Below are positions 36,345 to 45,869 of a stretch of 47,493 nucleotides of DNA, piece after piece. The notes beneath the pieces were generated by a model that was not told the DNA's origin, ran no database searches, and saw only the letters and a program-made list of their open reading frames with translations. Origin of the DNA: an uncultured Micrococcales bacterium (GTDB lineage: Bacteria > Actinomycetota > Actinomycetes > Actinomycetales > Microbacteriaceae); contig CAIXVE010000091.1 of NCBI GenBank assembly GCA_903922825.1, positions 1 through 47,493 on the forward strand. Direction: 5' to 3'. Position numbers and translations under genes: made by a program. Each line of letters opens with the position of its first letter. Position 1 is the first letter of the stretch.

Positions 36345-38255
36345 ATGGACAGTAATTCGGGAAACAGCCTCTATCAGTCGGCACAAAGCGATCGCCTAGC
36401 CTTCTGGGCAGATCAGGCCAGAGCACTGCATTGGCATAGGCCTTTCACTAAGACGCTTGACTGGAGCAATGCTCCTTTTGCCACTTGGTTTGAAGACGGT
36501 CAGATAAATGCTTCATACAACGCTTTGGATAGACACGTCATTGAGGGTAGAGGGAACCGTATTGCACTCCTATTTGAAGGGGAACCTGGAGACACCCAAA
36601 CCTACACATATCAAGAATTGCTAGCTGAGACTAAAAAGGCCGCTAACGCGCTTCTAGGTCTAGGTATTCAATCTGGTGATCGTGTTGCCATATACATGCC
36701 GATGATTCCAGAAACAGTGATTGCCATTCTTGCGGTTGCTCGAATCGGTGCTGTTCACAGCGTGGTCTTTGGTGGGTTTAGCTCCGATTCGCTTCGTTCA
36801 AGAATCAATGATGCTCAAGCAAAACTTGTGATCACTGCAGATGGTGGTTTCCGTAAAGGAAAAGCTTATGGATTAAAAGAAGCGGTGGACCATGCTCTAG
36901 CGGATGAGAGCTGCCCAAGCATTGAGAATGTTTTAGTTGTTCAAAGAACCAAACAAGATGTCCTAATGACATCAAAAGATATCTGGTGGCATGATGCTTT
37001 AGCTAAAGCAGACCATGAACATATCGCTGTTGGTTTTGATGCAGAGCATCCCCTATTTATTCTCTACACTTCAGGAACCACCGGCAAACCCAAAGGTATT
37101 CTGCACACCACCGGCGGCTACCTAACCGGAGTTTCATACACTCATAAAAATGTTTTTGATCTAAAAGCTGAAACTGATGTTTATTGGTGCACGGCTGACG
37201 TTGGCTGGATTACTGGGCACAGCTATGTGGTTTATGGCCCGCTAACTAACGGAGCTACTCAGGTTATTTATGAAGGCACTCCTGACTCCCCCAGCTTTGA
37301 ACGCTGGTGGCAAATAATTGCTAAATATAAAGTGAGTATTTTTTATACCGCTCCGACAGCCATCAGAACCTTTATGAAGATAGGTCGAGAGATAGTTGAT
37401 GGTCACGACTTGAGCTCACTAAGAGTTCTAGGTTCCGTTGGTGAACCAATCAACCCTGAAGCATGGCATTGGTATCGAGAGGTAGTTGGTGGTGGCCGCT
37501 GTGAGATTGTTGACACCTGGTGGCAGACAGAAACCGGTTCAATCATGATCTCCCCTATTCCGGGAGCTTTCAAGACCAAACCTGGTTCAGCTCAACGACC
37601 ACTGCCCGGTATAACTGTGGGCATTGTTGATGAGAACGGCGTTCCAGTCAAAACAACTCCTAAGGGAAGTGAAGCAGGTTATCTAACCATCGATGAGCCT
37701 TGGCCTTCAATGCTCAGAGGTGTTTGGGGGGATCCTGAAAGATTCAAAGAAACCTATTGGGATAGATTCCCAGGTAAATACTTTGCTGGTGATGGCGCTC
37801 GCTTTGATGAAGATGGAGACATCTGGCTACTTGGTCGAATCGATGATGTGATCAAAGTTTCAGGTCACCGACTTTCAACCGCTGAAATTGAATCTGCTTT
37901 AGTTGAACATCGATGGGTTGCCGAAGCTGCTGTGGTTGGTGCTAAGGATGAAATCACTGAACAGGCAGTGGTTGCTTTTGTTATTCTTCGTCAAGACGCA
38001 CTTGACGATGCACCTGGTGAAGCAAACATCGCGAAGATTCTTCGAAGCTGGGTTTCAGAAAAGATTGGTGCGATTGCCAGACCAAGGCAGATCATGGTGG
38101 TTGCTGAACTACCAAAAACAAGATCTGGCAAAATCATGCGAAGACTTCTCAAAGATGTTGCAGAAGGAAGACCTGTTGGCGATGTCACAACTCTTGCAGA
38201 CTCATCAGTGATGAAAGCTATTGATGCAAAACTGCATTCAGGTGCAACTGATTAG
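36345..38255 (+). CDS. acs: acetyl-CoA synthetase
   Basis: 'LFILYTSGTTGKPKGILHTTGGYL', 'DTWWQTETGSIMISP', 'PKTRSGKIMRRLLKD' (acetylated Lys motif). Confidence 0.97.
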   Translation: MDSNSGNSLYQSAQSDRLAFWADQARALHWHRPFTKTLDWSNAPFATWFEDGQINASYNALDRHVIEGRGNRIALLFEGEPGDTQTYTYQELLAETKKAANALLGLGIQSGDRVAIYMPMIPETVIAILAVARIGAVHSVVFGGFSSDSLRSRINDAQAKLVITADGGFRKGKAYGLKEAVDHALADESCPSIENVLVVQRTKQDVLMTSKDIWWHDALAKADHEHIAVGFDAEHPLFILYTSGTTGKPKGILHTTGGYLTGVSYTHKNVFDLKAETDVYWCTADVGWITGHSYVVYGPLTNGATQVIYEGTPDSPSFERWWQIIAKYKVSIFYTAPTAIRTFMKIGREIVDGHDLSSLRVLGSVGEPINPEAWHWYREVVGGGRCEIVDTWWQTETGSIMISPIPGAFKTKPGSAQRPLPGITVGIVDENGVPVKTTPKGSEAGYLTIDEPWPSMLRGVWGDPERFKETYWDRFPGKYFAGDGARFDEDGDIWLLGRIDDVIKVSGHRLSTAEIESALVEHRWVAEAAVVGAKDEITEQAVVAFVILRQDALDDAPGEANIAKILRSWVSEKIGAIARPRQIMVVAELPKTRSGKIMRRLLKDVAEGRPVGDVTTLADSSVMKAIDAKLHSGATD

Positions 38256-38716
38256 TTGAACTCAACAATCAGTTCAACTTCCACTGGAGCATCCAGTGGA
38301 AGTGATGAAACACCAACAGTGGTTCTAGCATGAAGGCCAGCATCACCGAATACTGCACCTAAGAATTCTGAAGCACCATTATTGATCATTGGGTGACCTG
38401 CAAAATCAGGGTCCGATGCAATAAATCCAGTCACCTTGACGATTCTTGTGATTCGATCAAGATCGCCAATTGCAAACTTAACTGCAGCTAAGCAGTTCAA
38501 TGCAGAAATCTGAGCCAGTTCTTTTGCTCGCTCAGGAGACACCTGTGAAGGTACTTTTCCAGTTTCAGCCAACTTACCCAAGACCATAGGTAATTGACCT
38601 GCAGTCATAACTAGGTTTCCGGTTACTACCGCTGGAATATAGGCCGCCACCGGTGGCACTACCTCTGGAAGTGGGTGGCCAAGTTCGACTAGTCTTGCTT
38701 CAATTTTTCCAGTCAT
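38252..38716 (-). CDS. RidA-family protein
   Basis: 'GNLVMTAGQLPMV', 'RTTVGVSSLPLDAPVEVELIVEF'. Confidence 0.9.
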   Translation of the reverse strand: MTGKIEARLVELGHPLPEVVPPVAAYIPAVVTGNLVMTAGQLPMVLGKLAETGKVPSQVSPERAKELAQISALNCLAAVKFAIGDLDRITRIVKVTGFIASDPDFAGHPMINNGASEFLGAVFGDAGLHARTTVGVSSLPLDAPVEVELIVEFN

Positions 38717-38718
38717 TT

Positions 38719-38871
38719 TTACTCCTTAGGGCGCTTCATATAGGCTACAAAACCACCTTCAGGCGTTGGCACAACTTGGACTAATTCCCAGCCCTGAGTG
38801 CCCCAATGGTCCAGTATTTGCTTGGGGTTGTGTGGTGGCAGCGGGGTTACAACGTATTCCCAAATGACCAT
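38719..38871 (-). CDS. DUF4177-like small protein (50 aa), not in the ORF track
   Basis: Hand-translated: MVIWEYVVTPLPPHNPKQILDHWGTQGWELVQVVPTPEGGFVAYMKRPKE*; 'LD.WG..GWELV.VV......AY.KRP' pattern; same strand, upstream of the RidA gene. Confidence 0.85.
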   Translation of the reverse strand: MVIWEYVVTPLPPHNPKQILDHWGTQGWELVQVVPTPEGGFVAYMKRPKE

Positions 38872-38913
38872 ATTCTCAGCATCCTCTCAAAGTTTGAAGG
38901 TAACCTAGAGTCT

Positions 38914-41421
38914 ATGTCTAAAAAGGGTAAGCAGTCTAAGCGGGGCGGGTGGGGTACGCTCCTAAGCCTGAGCTCTCTGGCCGGCTTACTGAGCTTTGCC
39001 TTGCTGGTCCCTTTCGTTTGGCTTGGTGGCCTTGGGGTTAGCGCAACTGTCTCAATCTTCCAGAACCTTCCAGATTTCATCAAACCGGTTAACGCAGCTG
39101 AAGCATCAAACATCTATGCAATCAAAGATGGTAAGCCAGTCCAGGTTGCACGTTTCTTTAACGAAAACCGTATCTCCGTCGCCTACTCAGAGATCTCACC
39201 AAACATGGTTAGAGCAGCTGTCGATACTGAAGACCCACGTTTCTACCAGCACGCTGGCGTTGACTGGGTTTCCCTAACTCGTGCAACACTCACCAACATT
39301 CTTAAAGGTGGTAGTGGTCCTGGTGGCTCAACCATCACGATGCAGTATGTGAAGAACAACTTGCTTGAAGCCGCTGTTCTCTCTGGCGATCCAGAAGCTA
39401 TTGCAATGCAAACAGATCGTGCTCACGCATTGCAACGTAAATTCCAAGAGGTTCGTCTAGCGTTAGCTCTTGAAAAGAACTACAGCAAACAAGACATTCT
39501 TGCTGGTTACCTAAACCTCTCTTTCTTTGGAACTAACATCAACGGAGTTGAAGCTGCATCTGAGTATTATTACGGTACCCATGCTAAAGATCTAAACGTT
39601 CCTCAGGCAGCCATGTTGGCTGCGATGCTTAAAGGTGCTGAAGATTATCGTCCAGATATCAAGGCAAACGCAACTAGAGCTCTTAATAGACGAAACTATG
39701 TAATTCAAAACATGGCCGATGCAGGAGATATCACTCAGACAGAAGCCAACCTTTATAAGTCCACTCCAATCAAACTAAACATCACTAAAGTTCCTGTTGG
39801 TTGTGAAGCCGATCAGGCAACTGCTTTCTTCTGTGACTATGTGGTTTGGACTATTAGAAACTCACCTGAATTTGGCCCAACTCAAACTGACCGCGAGGCT
39901 CTGCTTCGTAAGGGTGGACTGGATATCTACACCACCATGGACATCAAGTTGCAGCGAGTAGCAGATGCTGCAACTAAGACTTATGTTCCAGTGAACGATC
40001 CTAATCACATTGGAGCTTCCGCTGTTTCTGTTCAAGTTGGTACCGGTCGTATTCTGGCTCTTACCGAAAATAGAATCTATGACCAGACCGCTAACAACAC
40101 CCCTGGTCACACATCCGTAAACTACTCGTCCGATAAGACTTATGGTGGTTCCTCAGGTTTTCAAACCGGTTCGACCTACAAAGTCTTCACCCTAGCCGAA
40201 TGGCTGAAACAGGGCCATCACCTGATGGATCACGTTGATGGTCGAGTAAAGGAATGGAACGCATCAGATTTCAGTTCCAGATGTGGTTCATTAGTTGGCA
40301 CATGGGCTCCAAACAATGACCAACCTAATGAACCTAAAGACCTAACGGTTATGAAAGCTTTGGCCCTATCTGTGAATACAGCCTTTGCTAGCATGGCAAG
40401 CCAACTTGACCTTTGTGACATCCGTGACACTGCTGCAAGTTTCGGTATTCACCGCGCAGATGGAACCGAACTGGTCTCATACCCGGCTTCTGTTCTAGGT
40501 GTGAATGAAGTTGCACCGTTATCAGTGGCAGCTGCTTTCGCAGGTATTGCAAACAAGGGAACTTTCTGCACACCAATTGCAATAGATCGCGTTTTCGTTA
40601 GAGAAACTAACTCTGATCTAACAGTTCCTAAAACCATCTGTTCTCAAGCAGTTGACCCAACCGTTGCTGCCGGTATGACCTATGCCATGCAAGGAGTTAT
40701 CTCAGGTGGAACTGGTGGGGCATCAAGTCCCGGCGATGGTGTTCCGATTGCCGGTAAGACTGGAACAACAGATGCTGGTGTTCACACTTGGATGAGTGGA
40801 TTCTCAACTAATGTTGCAACCTCTGTTTGGGTGGGTAACGTTTCTGGAAGTGTTTCACTTCGAAAAATTCTTTTGCACGGCTCAAAGGGAAGCACGGTTC
40901 GTCACGACATTTGGCGAACCATCATGAAAACTGCTAACAAAGAATATGGTGGTATCGCTTTCGATGCGCCACCACAGACCATGATTGACGCTTCTTATAT
41001 CACAGTGCCAACAGTAGGAGGACAGGTTCCTGATGTCGCTTCACAAAACATTATTTCTGCAGGTCTAAACGTAGATATCCAAACTGTTCTCGTGCCATCA
41101 ACAGCTGCAGCTGGAACAGTTGCATATACGATTCCTAAGATGGGAAGTGCTATCCCTAAGGGAAGCACAGTTAAGGTTTATGTTTCAAAAGGTGGGCTAA
41201 CCAAAGTTCCTGATGTTTATAACATGAGCGTCAACGATGCCACTACCGCGCTAAACAATGCTGGATTCCCTTCAGTTAGCGTTCCTGTGCAATCACAGCA
41301 TCAGTATTTTGTTCACGATCCAAACGTTCCTGCAGGTAGCGTCGTCGGAACTCTTCCCGCAGCTGGCAAGTCTGTTTCCTCAGCGAACGCCATCTTGCTG
41401 ATTATCAGTACTGGTCCTTAG
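38914..41421 (+). CDS. class A penicillin-binding protein with C-terminal PASTA domains
   Basis: 'DTEDPRFYQHAGVDW...GGSTITMQYVKNN' transglycosylase, 'GSTYKVF', 'SVNTAF', 'GKTGTTD' transpeptidase motifs; PASTA repeats at the C-terminus. Track start 38806 overlaps the antisense DUF4177 gene; ATG 38914 preferred. Confidence 0.93.
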   Translation: MSKKGKQSKRGGWGTLLSLSSLAGLLSFALLVPFVWLGGLGVSATVSIFQNLPDFIKPVNAAEASNIYAIKDGKPVQVARFFNENRISVAYSEISPNMVRAAVDTEDPRFYQHAGVDWVSLTRATLTNILKGGSGPGGSTITMQYVKNNLLEAAVLSGDPEAIAMQTDRAHALQRKFQEVRLALALEKNYSKQDILAGYLNLSFFGTNINGVEAASEYYYGTHAKDLNVPQAAMLAAMLKGAEDYRPDIKANATRALNRRNYVIQNMADAGDITQTEANLYKSTPIKLNITKVPVGCEADQATAFFCDYVVWTIRNSPEFGPTQTDREALLRKGGLDIYTTMDIKLQRVADAATKTYVPVNDPNHIGASAVSVQVGTGRILALTENRIYDQTANNTPGHTSVNYSSDKTYGGSSGFQTGSTYKVFTLAEWLKQGHHLMDHVDGRVKEWNASDFSSRCGSLVGTWAPNNDQPNEPKDLTVMKALALSVNTAFASMASQLDLCDIRDTAASFGIHRADGTELVSYPASVLGVNEVAPLSVAAAFAGIANKGTFCTPIAIDRVFVRETNSDLTVPKTICSQAVDPTVAAGMTYAMQGVISGGTGGASSPGDGVPIAGKTGTTDAGVHTWMSGFSTNVATSVWVGNVSGSVSLRKILLHGSKGSTVRHDIWRTIMKTANKEYGGIAFDAPPQTMIDASYITVPTVGGQVPDVASQNIISAGLNVDIQTVLVPSTAAAGTVAYTIPKMGSAIPKGSTVKVYVSKGGLTKVPDVYNMSVNDATTALNNAGFPSVSVPVQSQHQYFVHDPNVPAGSVVGTLPAAGKSVSSANAILLIISTGP

Positions 41422-42321
41422 GTGCAGTGGTTCCTTTACCTAATCGTTGCCTGCGTTCTTTGGGCAACCCTTATCGAGCGATTCCTATTCACAATTAGAT
41501 ACGACGATGCCTACGTTCTTCCGAAAGGAAGTCCAGAGATAGTCGTATTACACATCTCCGATGTTCACATGGCTGACTGGCAGAGAAGTAAACAAGCGTT
41601 TATCAAAGAACTAGCTTGCAAAATTAGGCCTGATTTGGTAGTTAACACAGGTGATAACCTAGGCCACAAAAACGGTGTGAAGCCGGTTCTGGAAAGCTTC
41701 AAAGATCTAAATGTTCCTGGAGTGTTTGTTTACGGCTCTAATGATTTGTATGCACCGATGCCTACCAATCCGCTTGGCTACCTCATCAAACCTTCTGAAA
41801 GACATCGCGAAAACAAACCAGATTCAGGATTAGATGTTACGGCCCTTACCAATGGCTTCGCGGCTTTAGGTTGGAAAGACCTAAATAATAAAGAATCAGA
41901 ACTAACCATAAAAGGTGTTCGGATTGGGTTCATCGGAACTGATGACCCGCACGAAGGTAGAGCAGATTTATCATCTATCGCTAGATCTAAGACGAATCTA
42001 AATTCAAACGATGTGGTTATAGGTGTCACCCATGCTCCGTATCTCAATGTTTTAGAAGCTTTCAGTGACGTTGATGTTGACCTGCTATTTGCAGGTCACA
42101 CTCACGGTGGTCAAGTTTGTTGGCCTATTACAGGGCGTGCCTTGGTGACCAACTGTGATCTTCCAACTAAATATGCAAGAGGACTAAATAGCATCACGCT
42201 CAAGGGTAAAGAGCTTTTATTAAATGTTTGCGCTGGTTTAGGGCACTCCATATTTGCACCTATGCGTTTTGCCTGTAGACCAGAAGTTAGAGTAATAACT
42301 CTAAAAGCTAAAACTAGTTAG
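41422..42321 (+). CDS. metallophosphoesterase
   Basis: 'VVLHISDVHMADWQ', 'VNTGDNLGHKN', 'VYGSNDLY', 'GVTHAPYLN', 'LLFAGHTHGGQVCWP'. Confidence 0.93.
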   Translation: MQWFLYLIVACVLWATLIERFLFTIRYDDAYVLPKGSPEIVVLHISDVHMADWQRSKQAFIKELACKIRPDLVVNTGDNLGHKNGVKPVLESFKDLNVPGVFVYGSNDLYAPMPTNPLGYLIKPSERHRENKPDSGLDVTALTNGFAALGWKDLNNKESELTIKGVRIGFIGTDDPHEGRADLSSIARSKTNLNSNDVVIGVTHAPYLNVLEAFSDVDVDLLFAGHTHGGQVCWPITGRALVTNCDLPTKYARGLNSITLKGKELLLNVCAGLGHSIFAPMRFACRPEVRVITLKAKTS

Positions 42322-42838
42322 AGAACCCGTAAACGTCGGAACCTAGGGCTAGATATTGGCCATTCAAGTTATCGCAACGAACAACAACATCAGAGGCATA
42401 ACAGGTAATTTCCCCTACTTGGATAGCGCTGCCACTTGGCAAATCATAGGCACCTGCAGGATCTGAATACAAACCACCAGCACAATACCAATCAGCTATC
42501 TTTCCCATTGACGGTTGATTAGCCCAAAGCCTTCCCTGATATCCCCAAGCACCCTGGCAGCTTGATGGAGTTTCAGGAATCTTATAAGAAACATCAACTT
42601 CGTTTTGTTCACAAACCACAAAGTTAGGTGTTCCGTTTAGTGTGCACCAAACAGTTCCGCCAGCAATTCTAAAAACATAGCTGCCATAACTGTTTTGATA
42701 ATCTGCTGCATTCACTTTGTGAACTGAAGCTGGTGGCTTATCAGGAACATTAGAGTTCGGCTTATTGGTACCACTTGAGCAAGAGCTAAGCGCAAAGGTA
42801 GTAACCAGGACGGTCACTAAAACTAATAATTTGCGCAC
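42314..42838 (-). CDS. predicted lipoprotein
   Basis: 'MRKLLVLVTVLVTTFALSSCSSG' lipobox. Confidence 0.8.
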   Translation of the reverse strand: MRKLLVLVTVLVTTFALSSCSSGTNKPNSNVPDKPPASVHKVNAADYQNSYGSYVFRIAGGTVWCTLNGTPNFVVCEQNEVDVSYKIPETPSSCQGAWGYQGRLWANQPSMGKIADWYCAGGLYSDPAGAYDLPSGSAIQVGEITCYASDVVVRCDNLNGQYLALGSDVYGFSN

Positions 42839-42860
42839 AATAAAAATCTAGCCGAATAAA

Positions 42861-43922
42861 TCAAAACTCGGCAGCAACTAGTTCGGCTATTTCATAAGTG
42901 TTTAGAGCCGCACCTTTACGAAGGTTATCTCCAACAACGAACAGCTCGATTGAGTTAGGGAAATCTAAAGAAGACCTGACCCGACCAACATAGGTTGGGT
43001 CTTGACCGGCAACCATGTTAGGCATAGGCCAAAGACCATTAGCTGGGTCATCAACCAGTCTGATGGTTGGCTCTTCGGTTAGAGCCTTGTGAACATCCGC
43101 CACACTGATCGGATTAGCGAAGGTTGCGTGGACTGCCAGAGAGTGAGAAACCAAAACCGGCACTCGAACACAAGTAACTGCAACTTTCAGGTCAGCGATA
43201 CCAAGAATCTTCCGGGACTCGTTTCTAACCTTCATCTCCTCAGAAGAGAAACCGCCTTCTTTCAGTGAGCCAGCGAAAGGAATAAGGTTCATCACAACAG
43301 GGTCAGTAAAAGGTGAGTCTGCTAGCGCAAGTGAATTAGCTTCAAGTGTTTGAGCGATATCGCCACTTGCCTCACCAGCTTTTGAACCTGAAACCGCAGT
43401 GATCTCATCACGCAATCTAGCAATACCGGCAACACCTGCACCTGAAACAGCCTGGTAACTAGAAACAACGAGTTCTTTCAAAGTCCAACCCCTGTGCAGC
43501 GCACCCATGGCAGCCATCATGGTCAAAGTGGTGCAGTTCGGGTTAGAGATGATTCCCTTTGGACGGTTCTGAGCTTGCTCAGGGTTAACCTCAGGAACTA
43601 CAAGAGGAACTTCTGGATCCATACGGAAAGCACTTGAGTTATCCACCACAACAGCTCCACGACTAGCTGCAATTGGTGCCCAAATTTCTGAAACTTCATC
43701 AGGAACATCGAACATAGCAATGTCAATGCCATCAAAAGCATCTTCACTTAGAGCAACAACAGTTAGCTCTTCACCGTGAACTGTTAGCTTCTTGCCAGCG
43801 GATCTAGCCGAGGCAATCAGTCTGATTTCGCCCCAGATGTTCTCTCTTGAGTTGATGATGTCAATCATCACTGTTCCAACGGCACCGGTAGCGCCGACTA
43901 GGGCTAGGTTTGGCTTAGACAT
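42861..43922 (-). CDS. asd: aspartate-semialdehyde dehydrogenase
   Basis: '[14 protein letters not shown]', '[11 protein letters not shown]', '[14 protein letters not shown]', '[12 protein letters not shown]'. Confidence 0.95.
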   Translation of the reverse strand: MSKPNLALVGATGAVGTVMIDIINSRENIWGEIRLIASARSAGKKLTVHGEELTVVALSEDAFDGIDIAMFDVPDEVSEIWAPIAASRGAVVVDNSSAFRMDPEVPLVVPEVNPEQAQNRPKGIISNPNCTTLTMMAAMGALHRGWTLKELVVSSYQAVSGAGVAGIARLRDEITAVSGSKAGEASGDIAQTLEANSLALADSPFTDPVVMNLIPFAGSLKEGGFSSEEMKVRNESRKILGIADLKVAVTCVRVPVLVSHSLAVHATFANPISVADVHKALTEEPTIRLVDDPANGLWPMPNMVAGQDPTYVGRVRSSLDFPNSIELFVVGDNLRKGAALNTYEIAELVAAEF

Positions 43923-45199
43923 TATCTTCCTGTTCCTGCATAAACGATGGCCTCATTATCGCCATCTAAATCAAAAGCCTTGTGAACAGCTCGCGCTGCA
44001 TCATCAACTTGCTCAAGGCTGGTAATGACTGAGATTCGAATCTCCGAAGTTGAAATCATCTCCACGTTGATACCTGCTTCAGCTAGCGCTCTAAACAGGA
44101 TTGCTGAGACACCAGAGTGTGTTCTCATACCAGCACCAACAACACTTAGCTTTCCGATCTGCTCATCGCTTTCGAGCTCGCGATAGCTAAGCACGCTTCT
44201 GTTTTGAGCCAAAGCATCCAAAACCTTCTTCAAATCACCTTTAGGCAAAGTGAAAGTGATGTCACTGACTCGGTCGGTAACATCTGAACCAGTTGGAGTG
44301 TTCTGCACGATCATGTCAATGTTTGCCCCTGCCTCAGCAACAGTGGTGAACACAGCGGCTGCTTTGCCTGGAACATCTGGAATACCAATCACAGTGATCT
44401 TGGCCTGAGATTTGTCGGTGGCAACACCTGAAACTACTGACTCTTCCATATTCTTTATGCTTTCTTCATCTGAGAGAACAATAGTTCCCGGGTCATTACT
44501 AAAAGTTGAACGAACTCTAAGATCAACTTTGTGCCTTCTGGCAAATTCAACTGCACGAATGTGAAGAATCTTTGCTCCTGCTGCAGCCAACTCCAACATA
44601 GATTCAACGTCGATAACATCTAGCTTTTGGGCTGAAGGAACAACACGAGGATCAGCGGTATAAACACCATCGACATCACTATAAATCTCACAAACATCAG
44701 CATTCAAAGCAGCGGCAAGGGCCACCGCAGTGGTGTCAGAACCACCTCTACCTAAAGTAGTGATATCTTTCGAATCTCTATTGAAACCTTGGAACCCAGC
44801 AACAATTGCGATGCTGCCTCCCTCAAGAGCTTCCGCTACCCGATCAGGTGTCACCTCAGCGATACGAGCATTACCGTGAACTTCATCGGTTATGATTCCA
44901 GCCTGTGAACCGGTGAAAGACATTGACTTAGCACCAAGATCATTGATTGCCATTGAGACCAAAGCCATTGAGATGCGCTCACCAGCGGTGAGTAACATAT
45001 CTAGCTCACGACCCTCAGGATTAGATGAAACTTGGTTAGCTAAATCCAAAAGTTCATCGGTGGTGTCACCCATTGCTGAAACAACAACCACAACTTGGTT
45101 GCCAGCATTTTGGGTGTCGATGATACGTCTGGCGACGTGCTTGATTTTCTCGGCATCGCCGACAGACGAGCCGCCATATTTTTGGACTACTAAAGCCAA
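43922..45199 (-). CDS. lysC: aspartate kinase
   Basis: '[19 protein letters not shown]', '[16 protein letters not shown]', '[16 protein letters not shown]', C-terminal ACT domains. Confidence 0.96.
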   Translation of the reverse strand: MALVVQKYGGSSVGDAEKIKHVARRIIDTQNAGNQVVVVVSAMGDTTDELLDLANQVSSNPEGRELDMLLTAGERISMALVSMAINDLGAKSMSFTGSQAGIITDEVHGNARIAEVTPDRVAEALEGGSIAIVAGFQGFNRDSKDITTLGRGGSDTTAVALAAALNADVCEIYSDVDGVYTADPRVVPSAQKLDVIDVESMLELAAAGAKILHIRAVEFARRHKVDLRVRSTFSNDPGTIVLSDEESIKNMEESVVSGVATDKSQAKITVIGIPDVPGKAAAVFTTVAEAGANIDMIVQNTPTGSDVTDRVSDITFTLPKGDLKKVLDALAQNRSVLSYRELESDEQIGKLSVVGAGMRTHSGVSAILFRALAEAGINVEMISTSEIRISVITSLEQVDDAARAVHKAFDLDGDNEAIVYAGTGR

Positions 45200-45266
45200 T
45201 TAACTGCTCCTAATGGAGGAAATGGTGGGGGTTCGACGATGAATACAACAAGTTTAGCCAAATAAC

Positions 45267-45869
45267 CTAGTTACCGCTAACTATCCTTCTGCCCTCAAAG
45301 GCTCTTCCCAGCGTGACTTCGTCAGCATATTCAAGGTCTCCACCTACCGGTAGACCACTTGCCAAACGGCTAACGGTAATACCTAATGGTGCCAACATGC
45401 GGGTTAGATAGGTGGCCGTTGCTTCACCTTCAAGGTTTGGGTCGGTTGCAATAATGACCTCTTTGATTTCAGGGTCATTGAGTCTTGCCATTAATTCACG
45501 AATGCGAAGGTTTTCAGGTCCTATGCCATCTATAGGGCTGATAGCTCCACCTAGCACGTGATAGAAGCCTTTGAACTCTCTAGTTTTCTCAATCGCCTGA
45601 ACATCTTTAGATTCTTCAACCACACAGATAGCCTCTTTAGTCCTTCTAGGGTCGCGACAAATATTGCAGAGTTCATGTTCAGAGACGTTACCGCAGGTAG
45701 CACAGAAGCGAACTCGTTTACGAACTTCGGTAAGAATCTTCGCCAAAGCTTCTGCTTGATCATCATCAGCTTGAACTAGATAAAAAGCTATACGTTGGGC
45801 AGACTTAGGTCCAACTCCAGGCAATCTTGATAAAGCATCAATTAGGTCCTGAACAACACCTTCATACAT
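45267..45869 (-). CDS. recR: recombination protein RecR
   Basis: '[24 protein letters not shown]', Cys4 '[16 protein letters not shown]', '[14 protein letters not shown]'. Confidence 0.96.
   Translation of the reverse strand: MYEGVVQDLIDALSRLPGVGPKSAQRIAFYLVQADDDQAEALAKILTEVRKRVRFCATCGNVSEHELCNICRDPRRTKEAICVVEESKDVQAIEKTREFKGFYHVLGGAISPIDGIGPENLRIRELMARLNDPEIKEVIIATDPNLEGEATATYLTRMLAPLGITVSRLASGLPVGGDLEYADEVTLGRAFEGRRIVSGN

Noticed and set aside
43792-45203. Antisense ORFs in asd and lysC (43792-44025, 44892-45203)
   Set aside because: Shadows of strongly conserved housekeeping genes.
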